NCBI RefSeq assembly: GCF_039555335.1
Contig: NC_092646.1
Span: 24,368,893 to 24,432,892 of the forward strand
Source: Amphiura filiformis
Taxonomy: Eukaryota; Echinodermata; Ophiuroidea; Amphilepidida; Amphiuridae
Length of the DNA: 64,000 nucleotides
Direction: 5' to 3'
Shown: positions 1-11,167 of the stretch, piece by piece
How the letters are laid out: each line of letters begins with the position of its first letter
Position numbering within the stretch: position 1 is the stretch's first letter
The notes under the pieces: generated by a model
The model's database searches: none
What the model was told of the DNA's origin: nothing
Seen by the model: the letters and a program-made list of their open reading frames with translations, nothing else
Program-made: the position numbers and the translations under genes

Positions 1-74
1 TCATGGCTGCCTTTGTGACACACCAGCATTCTGAGGCATAAAGAAGAACTGATTTAACATTGTTGTTGTAAAGT

Positions 75-1370
75 TTGATTTTGGTTTTTAAACTGTATTG
101 TTTTGAGTTCCAAATTGGACAAAGTTTACAGAAAGCACTTCTTGCCTTGCTGATTTTAATGTCTTTGGTTGTTGTTTCTTCTTACACTTCCCAAATATGT
201 GAATTCCCAAACTTTTTTGTCCAATTTGATTGGCTAATGGCGGGTGCTGTTGATTTTCATAACTTGAGTTGGAATTTACAGATAAACCAATTTGTTTTCC
301 AAAAAAACGAAGTCTATCAGTTTTCTCTTGAATATGACCAAGTTTGGAAGACAGCAAGGTAAGGTCATCAGCGAAGCCTAAATCCTCTAGAAAGGGAAAC
401 AGAGTCCATTGAATGCCTCTTGATGTATGTGTTGTATTTCTCATGATCCAGTTTATTGCTACAATGAACATAATTGGGGAAGTATACATCCTGTCAAACT
501 CCTGACTGCACAGGGAACAAATCAGAGAGAGATTTGTCCAAAATAATGTTGCATTCAAAATTATCATAAAATTTTCAAATGAGGTTGACCATCTTTGCTG
601 GAATACCATATGGGAGCAAGATCTTCCAAACACTATTTCTGTGAAAGCTTTTTTGAAGTTTATGAAATTCATGTACAATTTGTACTACAAAGGAGCATTC
701 CATTCTAAACACTGTTCAATGATATTCCTAAGTGCAAAGATTTGATCTACACAGCCTTCACCATATATCTGGCTTGCTCTGGGCGGAGTTCATAAGAAGA
801 ATCTTGCATTACTGGGTAATGAAAGAAGAGTTATACCATGCCGGTTGTCACAATTTCTGAGATCACCCTTTTTGGGAAGTTTAACAATGTGCTCTTTTGT
901 CCAGTCATTTGGTATATAGTCTTTTTCCCAGATACTTTTGAAAAGATTAGTGAAAATCTTGGTAGAAGTTTTAATATCAGTCTTTAATATTTCTGCATAA
1001 ATTGAATCTACACCACACACCTTTCCATTTTTCATATCACAAATAGCTTTGAAAACTTCCTCCTCTGTTGAAGGACCAGTGTTGATATCCAACAAATCCA
1101 GTGCTGGTTGTGGATCTGCTGGTTCATCTGGATCTGGTCTGTTGAGAACTTCTTGAAAATGTTCTACCCATATGTTTGCCTGTTCCTGTTCTGTGGAAAT
1201 GGCCTTGCCATTTTTGTCTTTAACTGGTGGGTTTTGACAAATTCCTGCACCACACAATTCCCTTGTAATTTTATTAACCTTGCTCAATTCACCTCTTGAT
1301 GTTGCTTCTTCAGCTTGGATTGCCTTCTCTTCCACACAGGGGGACTGGCATTTGTTTTTATTACAGACTT
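75..1370 (-). mobile_element. Degenerate RTE-like LINE, reverse-transcriptase fragment
   Basis: On the minus strand the translation between about 1370 and 790 gives the N-terminal fingers of a non-LTR reverse transcriptase: a spacer with LNRPDPDEPAD, then KNGKVCGVDSIYAEILK, then IWEKDYIPNDW, KLPKKGDL and GITLLS. A second piece at 678-88, in another frame, carries the downstream palm signature: a WIM...GIQWT stretch and then FADDLTLLSS with the catalytic FADD. These blocks belong in this order in RTE-like and related endonuclease/reverse-transcriptase LINEs. The segment between the pieces (catalytic block A) is missing or scrambled and frames change, so the element is dead. Its 3' part may continue beyond the window start. 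The RTE label is inferred from remembered motif style; a related clade is possible. Confidence 0.75.
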
Positions 1371-1435
1371 TGTTTGTACCATGGTACACCTTGACATAAC
1401 ACTCTGGACCTATTGTTAATATTGAATAACAATTG

Positions 1436-2166
1436 AAGAGCTTTGTTGCAAAACCCCTTACATCCACTTTTGACTTTTTGAGAAAAACAGCTTTTTTTAA
1501 TTGCGCAAGTATTACTTGTTCGATTTGATTCAATTTGGGATTGGATAAAGTGTTGATGAATAGAAACTAAAAGAATAGGTTTGGGACAATTTTCAAGGCT
1601 TCCTATTTATTTTATTATTTATTTTATATCGCACCTTTTGTGGATGTAAGGGGTTTTGCAACAAAATAAATTTACCCCTTTTCTATAAACCACCTTTGCA
1701 ATCAAATTTGAGCCCATTTGTTTGCACTACATTATGTAACTTGACTAATGCTTTGAAAATCAAAAGAAAAATTGAAATATCTCATTTACTTTTTTAATTA
1801 TGAATTTTAATGAAATTAGGAAAATGGCATTTTTGGGTATTTCGGCTACACCTTTTGTTAATTAAAATGATTTTTTCAAACATAGTGACCCCAAAACAGC
1901 TCCTTTTGGTTTTAATAGGTAAAGAACATTCCAGGCTACCATTATACATCAACAAATTTAAAACAAAACAATTCTATATTCATTTTAAGTTCAGATTTCG
2001 AATGCCCTAAGATTTCCCAAACGGGAAATATGCGATAACTCGGAAGGGAAGGTAGTATGAAGGTCAAACAACCACCAAAATGTGTATTTTTACCCACACT
2101 ATAATATTATGCCAATAACTCAATTTGGCCAAAAGTGGATGTAAGGGGTTTTGAAACAAAGCTCTT
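1436..2166. mobile_element. Non-autonomous DNA transposon with about 40-bp terminal inverted repeats
   Basis: The ends read AAGAGCTTTGTTGCAAAACC on the left and its near-perfect reverse complement at 2166, with the inverted match extending about 40 bp to CCCTTACATCCACTTTTG. Both ends are flanked by CAATTG. This could be a 6-bp target duplication, but it is itself palindromic, so the border is ambiguous. A third copy of the terminal motif lies inside near 1640-1665. No transposase coding is visible. The element lies at the upstream edge of the LINE remnant. Confidence 0.7.
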
Positions 2167-2350
2167 CAATTGTTGATGTGGTTAAAAATGTGATATTAAA
2201 GGTGCTGATTCAGATTAACTGCTCTATTGACCAAGATACTAAATAGTAGTTCCTTGCCAGTTATGCTTCAAAGCAAGTCCCAAAAATACAAGTTTAGTAA
2301 GATATACTCGGCAGTTGTGGAGTTGCTACTAAAGAAGTAAGCTACTAAAC

Positions 2351-2543
2351 TATAATCAAATTAAGTAATTCTTGGCCAAACTGGAACACTGTGAACGCTA
2401 GTGGCTCCACGATAAACACACACGAATATAGCGCGGTACAGAAGAAAGTATACACGCGCCTTACACTGCATACACACTTAGTACACTACATGGACGCAAT
2501 GTGCATGTTCCAGTTTGGCCAAGAATTACTTAATTTGATTATA
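2351..2543. mobile_element. MITE with about 38-bp perfect inverted ends
   Basis: Starts TATAATCAAATTAAGTAATT and ends with the exact reverse complement. The inverted match runs about 38 bp through CTTGGCCAAACTGGAACA. The interior of about 115 bp has no coding potential. The ends are identical, suggesting a young insertion. Confidence 0.8.
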
Positions 2544-2577
2544 GTAAGTTACACAGATTTGGTGAACTCAGTGGAGA

Positions 2578-2703
2578 GAGTGTGAATTTCAAATGGGGTT
2601 ACCTGAATGGGTGACTCCATTTGAAATCTACACTCCCTGTGTGGGAGATGAAGGTCATGTCTTCCTTATAGTGGGTGGTAGGTTTCAACTGGAATAGGGC
2701 TGA
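2578..2703. mobile_element. Hairpin MITE family P1, partial copy
   Basis: Right three-quarters of a palindromic repeat present at least nine times in this window. Its arm carries CATTTGAAATCTACACTCCC, GTGTGGGAGAT and TTTCAACTGGAATAG, and the two arms are joined by a short loop around CCTGAATGGGTGACTC. Confidence 0.75.
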
Positions 2704-2877
2704 TTTGTGTCACTTTGAGAAGAACATTATCCTGTGTTTCAGGGATGACTGTATATCCCTTTAAAGTCCTAATGTACATTCTTTTTCAATTTTTTTTTCA
2801 AACCTGATTTGTTTGCATATTTGTAATGTTTAAACATGTCGCCACTTACAATTTGATTAATTCCAATTAAAATTCGG

Positions 2878-3027
2878 GCATGAGAATTTCCAGTCAAATC
2901 TCTGGAACCAGTCTTTTTTATGTCAAAATTTCCGCAGTTTTGTTTATTTTCAGCCCATTTTCAGGTGTTTTTGTCCAATTTTACGTGCTTTTACAGCTTT
3001 TTTCATGAATGCGTATTCCCATGCCTG
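2878..3027. mobile_element. hAT-like MITE, GGCATGAG family
   Basis: Begins GGCATGAGAATTTCCAG and ends in the inverted form ATTCCCATGCCTGA. Related copies lie near 17087-17256 and 50725-50898, the latter starting CAGGCATGAGAATTTTC. The CA..TG termini fit hAT-type ends; the target duplication is unclear here. Confidence 0.55.
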
Positions 3028-3204
3028 AAAATTGGAATCGGCCAAATTTTGTGTTTATTTGACAACATAAAGCTTATTTTGAATTATGTTGTAATTACAG
3101 CAATCAAGATTTCTTTCATTTCACATTTTTTACCTCATTATTTCAGTCGAAATGAACAGAAAGCCTTCTTGACAATTGTCACTAATATCATTTCATATTT
3201 TACA

Positions 3205-3640
3205 GTATTTTTTTGGGACATGAGAGCACATCAGACACAAAGTTAACTTTATAAATCTAATGATATGTTCTGAAGTAGTGTATGTAGCTGGGACAAAAGC
3301 TGTCCATCATTTGACCTTTTCAGAATTTGAAGATACACATTTTGTGCCCAAAAGACCTACATTTTTAGGTCTTTTTGTAGAAAAAATGTTTATCTTCAAT
3401 ATGACAGGTCAAAATTTTCATATGATGGATGGCTTTTCATCCCAGCTACATATACTTTAGGTCAAAAATATAGAAAATATCAATTTGCCATAAAATTTGT
3501 ATTGTATCGCGAATTTCAAAAAATCAAAATGATCTGATCATCAGGACATTCCTCGTATTCACAATGCAATTTGGTGTGTCCAATATGCTCTTAGGACCCA
3601 CAAACAATACTGTGCAAACGTTGCTATCCGATTCCTTAGA
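3205..3640. mobile_element. Palindromic MITE family P2, diverged copy
   Basis: Shows the family signature TTGGGACATGAGAGCACATC at the left and its inverted form near 3590-3615, around a centre near 3350-3385. The right end GATTCC is followed by TTAG, a worn TTAA. Better preserved copies are at 14686, 18708 and 60121. Confidence 0.7.
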
Positions 3641-4473
3641 GAGCAACGATTGGTGGACAGGTGGCTAGATAAGACACTGTCACTAACTCAACTAGAGGTG
3701 TGAATAAAGAAAGAAAATTCAGAGTCATGTGAATAAAGAAAGAAATATTCAGAATAACTGAAAAGAAAGAAATATTCAGACTAACTGAAGATGTGTTTTG
3801 TGTGTTTTTATTTTGTACTGGCTTTGTATCAATGGTTTGAATACAACCATTAACATGATTCTACAATACACTATATCATCAATCATTCTGTACACAACAT
3901 GCCCACTTTGTGAAACCATTAAGAAAAAACCACATGCATGTCATTATCAACCGTCCAGCGCATATTATTTTTCACAACTTCCTATGCACATGCTTAACGT
4001 TGTGCATGAATATGTGATGGTTAACGCATAAAAGGAACCGTGCAACAGATTATAGCCCTTTTTTGATGTCTTTAAACTGTTCTGAACTCTTCATATATTC
4101 ACCTCTTAATATTCCTGTACTCCCACAAAATGATCACATTAGGCTGACAAGATGTGTGTGTAACAGATGAATTCAGTGATAGGACAATGGGAGGCAGCAT
4201 TCTTACCCTCTCCCCATATAATTTGGTTCACCTTAGGTTCAGTAGTGACATCAATGCTTTTTTGCGGTTCCAAACTGCCCATGTACGCATGCGTGTACAC
4301 TCAGCGTATTTAACTTTACGCGCCTGATTTGATACTGCGGCGAGCAAAATACGCACATACGACGCTACCGAACTTGAGGTGAACCAAATTTAAGTCCTGG
4401 AACATTTTTTATTCCAATTTATTATTGTATAGCTGTGTATCAACCTCCAAGTACTACGTGGATACATTGGATT
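3641..4473. other. No gene recognised
   Basis: I see only a short imperfect tandem (units containing AAGAAAGAAATATTCAGA, about 3705-3790) and unassigned AT-rich sequence. Confidence 0.4.
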
Positions 4474-5737
4474 ATTACACAGCCGTGACGTTAGTCACGG
4501 CTGTGTCTTTTTTCTTACAGGTTCTTTCTTCTTCTTCTTTCTTCTGTCAACCATTACATTTACTCTAGCACTCACATGCTTACATCAATTTTGACCTAAC
4601 TTGGTCACAATGATCATTGACCATGTCCCTACATGTCACATGAAACTCGTGGGGGCAAAGGTCACGCAGGGGTCATAGGGGTCAAAAACGTGATTTCAAC
4701 TCAAAATGCATCTTATCCTACAAATTACGTAGGACAGTGACGCCACTTGCACAGATGCATTGTAATTACCCATTGTCTATAGGGTGTACACAGATTTGGG
4801 GTCAAAGGTCATTAAGGGGTCACTTCCGGTATAAAACGGAATACCTTCAAATTTTTTTATTAGCTAAGGAAAACATAGGACAGTAACGGTATGTTCACAT
4901 ATGAGTTGCAGTTACCCAATGTATATGTGGTATTTTTTATTTGGGGTCAGTAGGTCATTAAGGGGTCACTTCCGGTATAAAACGAAATACCTTTAAAATG
5001 CATCTTCTCCCACAAATTACGTAGGACAGTGACACCACTTGCACACATGCATTGTTATTACTTAGTGTCAATGTGGTGTGCACAGATTTGGGGTCAAAGG
5101 TCATTAAGGGGTCACTTCCGGTAAAAATCGAAATATCTTCAAAAAAATTCATTAGCTAAGAAAAACATAGGAGAGTGATGATATGTTCACACATGAATTG
5201 TGTTTACCCAATGTATATATGGTATTTTTTTATTTGGGGTCAAAGGTCATTAAGGGTCATTTCGGTATAAAACGAAATACCTTTAAAATGCATCTTCTCT
5301 CACAAATTACGAGGACAGTGATGCCACTTACACACATGTATTGTTATTACCCAGTGTCTATGGGGTGTACACAGATTTGGGGTCAAAGGTCATTAAGGTG
5401 TCACTTCCGGTATAAAACGAAATAACTTCAAAAAACCTTTATCAGCCAAGAAAAATATAGCACAGAGACGGTACATTCACTCATGAATTGATGTTACTCA
5501 GTGTATACGTGGTATTTTTTATTTGGGGTAAAAGGTCAGTAAGGGGTCACTTCCGGTCTGAGACAAAAACCTTCAAAATGCCCCTTCTGCCACAAATAAC
5601 ATGGCAAAGTGATGCCACATGCACAAATATGTTGACATTAGCCAATGTCTATGAGATTTTCATATATTTTTGGGTCAAAGGTCATTAAGGGGTCACAACA
5701 CGGCTGTGTTCGTGGTCTTAGACCACAGCTAAGTCTA
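4474..5737. mobile_element. Tandem-repeat element with hairpin ends, Helitron/pearl-like candidate
   Basis: The left border is a perfect hairpin: ACACAGCCGTGAC, a 4-base loop, and its complement (about 4479-4508). The right border has CACGGCTGTG followed by GTGGTCTTAGACCAC, another hairpin, and then CTAG at about 5734-5737. Between them a monomer of about 146 bp repeats, each starting near GGGGTCAAAGGTCATTAAGG (starts about 4798, 4943, 5090, 5236, 5380, 5525, 5671). Two monomer types alternate: one with AAAATGCATCTTCTC, one with TTAGCTAAG..AAACATAGG. There is no coding capacity. A 3' hairpin shortly before CTAG is a known trait of Helitron-type ends, and tandem cores are known for pearl/Helentron-associated elements. 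The assignment is inference. Confidence 0.6.
4640..5700. repeat. Alternating 146-bp monomers forming an about 292-bp dimer repeat
   Basis: Seven recognisable starts spaced 144-147 bp apart, with A-type and B-type monomers in strict alternation. The higher-order unit is therefore about 292 bp, present about 3.5 times. This is the core of the surrounding hairpin-bounded element. Confidence 0.8.
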
Positions 5738-5739
5738 GT

Positions 5740-6029
5740 TCAATTTGAAATCCACACTACCCTTGTGGAAGATTTAGCTGAAGTTTTCCACAGAGGTAGT
5801 ATGAGCTTCAATTTCATGTAGAATAGACAAATTGGGCAACTTCCATTTGAAATACTCACTCCAGTTGTGGAAGATATAGGTTAAAGCCATAATATAGAGA
5901 AAGTATGGGTTTCAAAATGATTAACCCTGACCAATTACATTCGAGAAACATACTCCCCCTGTGGAACATATTTCCCAAATCTTCCAGAGGGGTAGTGCGA
6001 ATTTCAACTGGAATAGCCCATTGCCGTTG
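5740..6029. mobile_element. Hairpin MITE family P1, diverged copy
   Basis: Four arm-like blocks of CATTTGAAAT..CACACT..TGTGGAAGAT alternate in both orientations. The copy ends with TTTCAACTGGAATAGCCCA. It starts at the border of the tandem-repeat element. Confidence 0.6.
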
Positions 6030-6289
6030 TGTGGAACCATACTGTTCAACCAGCGACTAAGGCAACCCAATATGCATGAATACATCTTAAGATTAAGACT
6101 GAGGTGACAGATATACATGGATTTATGAGCATCTGCTACCTCCACTGACAGTGTGGCACGGGTGTAGCCAACTGCATCCTCAAATGGCCGCGGCTGCAGC
6201 CCCATGGTTTTACCCAACGGCAATGCAGCCACTCAGTACACTCCATGGAGCTTGATTCAGCCTGTTTAGACATTTCTTGGATTATTGTT

Positions 6290-6650
6290 ACGAGAATTTT
6301 GCCCCAGATGCATAATAAAAAAAGGTAAAGGAGTCGAACCTGTATTGTACAGGACGGAGTGCCCATCTCTCTTTCGCGATAAGGCCAGTCTCCTCCGTGA
6401 ATTATTGCTGTGGGGGATCTCTATAGCGAGTCTGTTACCTTCAATACCCATTTATAAACCCGGGTGGAGAAGAGTAATCAAGATAAAAGTGCTAAACAGA
6501 GATTTTAAACAGTTCTCTCAACAAATATTTTGACTTACTTGATAGTGCCTTATTCAAGGGCACAACACGATGGCGCTGCTGGGGCTCGAACCCACAATCT
6601 TCCAATTATGAGTCAGAGCCTGTTCTGCTTGACCACCGTGCTCCCGTAAT
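6290..6650 (-). mobile_element. tRNA-derived SINE, CAT-anticodon type
   Basis: On the minus strand the head (about 6648-6575) reads GCACGGTGGTCAAGCAGAAC, then GACTCATAATTGGAAG, then the B-box GGGTTCGAGCCCC. Next comes GTGTTGTGCCCTTG, a block shared with the copy near 56473. The body continues to about 6290 with CCCGGGTTTATAAATGGG, found in similar form in the other copies. The anticodon position reads CAT, so a tRNA-Met-like ancestor is likely. The tail lacks tRNA folding, so this is not a functional tRNA gene. Confidence 0.65.
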
Positions 6651-6894
6651 GTGCATAATATCACAAAATACAAAAAACATTGCAACCCACAAGTAAGCAG
6701 CAGTGTACAATGCAAAATGTATATTATTAAAGTACAAAATTTCAGTACAAAACAATCAAAAATCCACTTTCCATTCATTTTTTAACAAGTCCAAAATGGT
6801 AGCAATACAGTTTTCAATTTTGATTTTTAGATCAAGCAATTATAAATTACAAACTATAAAATTATGCAAGACAGTAAAAATGTACTGCACATTA

Positions 6895-7120
6895 GGGAAC
6901 AAACCATAAGTTCCATGACATCCTATTAACGAAAGTGCTTTTGTCAGGAGCTGATCGCCTCCCTCCCTGAAACGTAAGTGTGAAATGTTAAAAGTACATT
7001 ACAACCAGAAAGATCAACTTTGACACATATTTTCAAATGTAATTGGACATTCTGACCCCCTCCCTCCCTAACTAAAGGACTTTCATTTATAGGACGTCAT
7101 CAAACTTTTGGTTTGTTCCC
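6895..7120. mobile_element. MITE, TTA-flanked (Harbinger-like)
   Basis: Ends GGGAACAAACC and GGTTTGTTCCC, with diverged inverted similarity continuing about 40 bp (GACATCCTAT against ATAGGACGTC). TTA immediately flanks both sides (6892-6894, 7121-7123), the 3-bp duplication typical of PIF/Harbinger elements. Confidence 0.75.
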
Positions 7121-7123
7121 TTA

Positions 7124-8344
7124 CCATTGCACATTATTGATATACTGTGTGTGTGTGTATATATACACACGCATACGAGAGTGTATTGGGTGTAGCAAGG
7201 ATAGCCAACATGGGCTAAGCATGAGGATCTTGATTAAAACTTGGGGAACTCTTTGAGAATCATCTGATACTCAAGACATTGGTAGCATGAGTCATTCCAT
7301 TGAAGGGGGACACTGAGCATGATTGAGGTTCACCAGCTGTTTTTCAGTCATTTGCAATGAGATTTTTCAAAATAATCACTTTGGTTGGCATTATTTTATG
7401 GCACTACACCACTGAGGTAAATCACCCATTTTCAGCCAACCATGTATATGCACTGACATCACTACAAAGCTCGAGCAGAAACAGAGTACAGCCTGGCTGT
7501 ATTCATTCACCAAGGCTAACAATTTTTTCAAAGCCAAATTTCTTGGTTACTCTGCAGTGAATTTACATGCTTTTATTGCACTGTAACAAATTCTGAAGAT
7601 ATTTTTTCCTTGCTCTTTTCAACCCCTGCTAAATCTTATGTGACAACCTTTCAGCGGAATAATAACACTATACATGATCCTGTTTTCTTACAGTAGGGGA
7701 AACAATTACACTGCCATCTTTTTCTGGAGAGGCAATAACCTTCAAAGATTGATTCTTAATACAAATTTGTGATATAACAGTATACATATTAGCTATATTA
7801 GCTACTATTCCAAAGTAATAATGTGGCAAGAATTCATTGCATGATTATTTAATGGTCCATTTGATTTCCTGAAGTCAGTGCCTGCTTCAGTGGGCGCCGT
7901 ATGAAATTGTGTGCGTCGAGTCGAAGAACTGGTGTGTTCACATGTGCGATCAAAGGCATGGGAACTGTACAGAAATAACTGTGACAAATACTGACGTCAC
8001 TACCGCAAGAAAGCCAAAATGGATTATATCAAAGTTGAGTATGTGTTTTGGTTTGAACTTCTTGATGCAGATTGGTCCGACATTTCAAACAAAATCCACA
8101 AAAAGTGCAGCATTTAATTATCTTGATTGAGGCCCATAAGACCAAAAGGCCTAAAAAAATAATTGTTTGATTGGCATAACATGACCTGCCCTAAAATTAG
8201 GCCCTACCCTTGTAATAAATAAAAAAGAAAGAAAAAGGAAATTAAAAATTAAATTAAAAAAAAAAAAAAAAGTTCCAAGGCCTTCATCAAATGCAATTTA
8301 CAGCTTTAAAAGTTAAACAAAAAATTCCCTCCATGCAAATTTTG
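7124..8344. other. No gene recognised; simple repeats
   Basis: Holds a short TG/TA microsatellite (about 7147-7180) and an A-rich tract (about 8215-8272). Nothing else could be supported. Confidence 0.4.
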
Positions 8345-8546
8345 ATTGAAATGGGATGTTCCATACACCCCCTATGGAAGACATGACCTTAATCTTCCAC
8401 ACAGGGAGTGTGAATTTCAAATGGGAACACCTGAATGGGCGACTCCATTTGAAATCTACACCCACTGTGTGGGAGATTAAAGCCATGTCTTCTGTAGGGT
8501 TTGTACTTACTGTGTATGGATTTCAACTGAAAAATCCCAAAGCCAC
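8345..8546. mobile_element. Hairpin MITE family P1
   Basis: Two inverted arms (CCATACACC..GAAGACATGACCTTAATC and the reverse) meet at the loop CACCTGAATGGGCGACTC near 8430. This is one of the better copies of the family. Confidence 0.8.
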
Positions 8547-8703
8547 TGTTTGATATGATTAACACTACAGAGTCAAACAAAGGCACATGTATTTTTTCCA
8601 ATTACACACTTATATGCACACCCCCACACACAAAATCAACATAAAATCAAGTTAGCCTTTTCATACTCAAAATGTTCCCAGACATAATATAAAATAGACA
8701 TTA

Positions 8704-8776
8704 GGCCTGGCATTTTCGGTAATTTTGTACCCGGTACCCGCCATTTTTTTCAGGCGGGTAACCGGTACTGAATTGC

Positions 8777-8811
<35 letters not shown>

Positions 8812-9104
8812 TTTTTTTTTAAGTTTTTATTTTTCGGTTTTGTAGTGTCCCTGGACCTAGACCTAAATGCTAGGATCATTCATGGTTGACCTAAAAAAAA
8901 AAAAAAAAAATTCAAGATATTTTGTATTTTTAATATGAAAATCGATACTTTGTATTCATGTCATACTCTATTAATGATTTCAAAATGCATTCAAATTAAA
9001 TGAATTTTTTTTTTTTTTTTTTAAATTTCGGTACCCGGGAGGTATTTCCTACCCGGTAATGTAATCTCGGCGGGTACCCGTTTACCCGACCGAAAATGCC
9101 AGCC
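8704..9104. mobile_element. TTA-flanked MITE with composite interior
   Basis: Inverted ends GGCCTGGCATTTTCGG and CCGAAAATGCCAGCC, flanked by TTA on both sides (8701-8703, 9105-9107). The subterminal GTACCCG motifs are also inverted. The interior (8821-8997) is a block containing CCTGGACCTAGACC and GCTAGGATCATTC. That block recurs in two elements with quite different ends, at 47836 and 52448. Long A and T tracts are present. Confidence 0.8.
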
Positions 9105-9417
9105 TTAATAGACATATGTCCAAATCTAATGAAAGTTATCCTGAATTTCATGTAACTAAATACTGATATATTTGGCAAATTACACACCATAAAGATTCGA
9201 CTAATGGCGCACTTGGGCTCCTTTACCTTGGGGTAAATTTTGTGTGCAAATAGAGATTTCTCTCCTCAGAAATCCCAACAAGAATTAAGGTTCTGTGCCC
9301 TTATTTGCTGGTGGAGATTTTACGGGAGGTACTTTTAGGTTGTGCCTAAAACAAAAGTCCACTTATGTCAAGTGAGCCTATAGCGCTATTAGGCAAATCT
9401 TTACGATAATACCATGG

Positions 9418-10330
9418 TGTTAGCTAGCCACCCGTCCACCCGTCATTTTGGATGGGCAGTTCACTCTTGGGACGAAATTAATGCCTGTGACATGTACTTA
9501 ATTCTCAAAATAGTGTTTAAATTAGTTCTGTGCATTCATAACAAGACCAGACTTAATAAATCAAGGCAAAAGAAATATACTGCGCCAAGAAAGTATCCTT
9601 ACACTTGGAAAAATAATCATAATTTCAAAACTGGACCGTATTGGGGTAAATTTGTTTTTGTAGATGCACTATCTAATCCTGCACATTATGACACCACATT
9701 GAATCCAATGTGACCTTAAGAAGTAAAGTTATAAGCAATTTAATAGACGAAAGTCCAGTTTTAAAAGTGACAAATTGGCCTATACAAGGCGCAAAAAGAT
9801 TTCAACAAGTGCAACAAAGAGACAACGCAGTTTCTTCAATGAAACTTAACTTAGAGCAGTATTCATTTCAGTTTTTACTTCTCTGTACTTTTCATAACTT
9901 GCATTTTATTTGTCAGCTCTTTTGTTTCAGTTTTCTTTTGTTCCTTTTGTTCTAAATTAAAGGCACACACAAATTAGCCATTTACCAATCTCAAACCAAA
10001 TGTCTAGTCTGTGGAGTTTTGAATAGGCCAGTGTGTCACTTTTAAAACAGGACCTTCGTCTAATCAAATGCTTCTTGAAGTCACATTGGATTCAATGGGG
10101 TGTCAAAATGTGCCGGATTAGACAGTGCCTCTATTAAAAATACAAATTTACCCCAATATGGTTCAGTTTTGAAATTGTGATTATTTTTCCAAGTGTAAGG
10201 ATACTTTCTTGGCGCAGTATTTGAACTGACTGAACCTAGAAGAGGCAGAGGTCTGGTTTTTGTTTTCAGAGTCAATTTTTGACGGGCAGTTTGGTGAAAA
10301 TGATGGGCACTTGTCAAATTCTAGCTAAGA
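9418..10330. mobile_element. Large palindromic (foldback) element
   Basis: Left arm about 9574-9790 and right arm about 10018-10220 are near-identical in inverted orientation. Both carry CTGCGCCAAGAAAGTATCC and TGAATCCAATGTGAC. The loop lies around 9790-10018. Because the arms are inverted copies, both strands translate to the same peptide-like string with YPYTWKNNHNFKT; this is a by-product of the palindrome, not evidence for a gene. Confidence 0.7.
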
Positions 10331-10556
10331 CTGTGGGTAATAATATTACAAAATTCATGTATCAATGTTATAAATGGAAAGACAGGTACTATTCATTTCA
10401 GTTCATTTCTGCGCGTTCTCCGCAACAACCAATATTTCAACAGGAACAAGAAGAGACCAACTACAATACAACCGACACATACAAATATATGTCAAACACA
10501 CTGTTAAGAATGATGAATCTTTTCCCACACACAATTAGTAGTATAAAACATGATTC

Positions 10557-10628
10557 ATAACCTCTGTGTATCACACCATATGTGCGTCCCAATCAAATTG
10601 CTTGTTGGATGATACACATGGAGGTTAT
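10557..10628. repeat. Short inverted repeat
   Basis: ATAACCTC..TGTATCA is matched by TGATACAC..GAGGTTAT about 40 bp later. Confidence 0.55.
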
Positions 10629-11020
10629 TTATATCTATCAATGACGTCCACAAGATATTGTATATTCAACGACTCTTCCTATAATTTTGTACAGGAGCCA
10701 ACCGTTGTTAATCTGTGATGAATCCACACTTTTGCAGTAAGCGTATACGCGAAAACGCCAGCGTTACGCGTGAGCTCGTAAAATTCGTCATGTCTGGAAT
10801 CTGTGTGCCAATCACGCTTACAAGTTGAATTCAGTGTTTTGGAAGTATCGGATAAAGATTGCCGTTTTATTCAGTTTTATTGCTGATATCAACAGAAATC
10901 ACCGATATTTTTGTAAGGCTGACTGTCAGTGTCAATGATTAAGTGACATTCCTTGTGAAATAATCGGGGAAATAATCATGTGAATTATACAATCTTTAGC
11001 TTGTTTTCGTTGTTGAAAGG

Positions 11021-11167
11021 AATTCAATCATATTTCACCGTTGTTCATCACTGATTAACAACTCGCGTCTGGCGCGTCTGCGTGGTTTACTTTAGTAAAC
11101 CATGCAGACGACGCGGACGAATCGTTGTTAATCGGTGATGAACAACGGTGAAACATGATTGAATCCC
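11021..11167. repeat. Long imperfect palindrome
   Basis: ATTCAATCAT..TTTCACCGTTGTTCATCA is mirrored by TGATGAACAACGGTGAAAC..ATGATTGAAT. The inner arms (TGGTTTACTTTAGTAAACCA) are also complementary, so nearly the whole stretch can fold into one hairpin. A third copy of CCGTTGTTAATC lies near 10704. Confidence 0.75.

Noticed and set aside
6580-6650. tRNA gene suggested by A- and B-box motifs
   Set aside because: Acceptor-stem pairing is absent and the sequence runs on into a SINE body shared by other copies. The same applies near 14200, 19800, 33620 and 56500.
9414-10317. Two open frames on opposite strands encoding nearly the same peptide (YPYTWKNNHNFKT)
   Set aside because: They are the two arms of a palindrome. 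Inverted copies must translate alike, and there is no start, splice or domain evidence for a gene.
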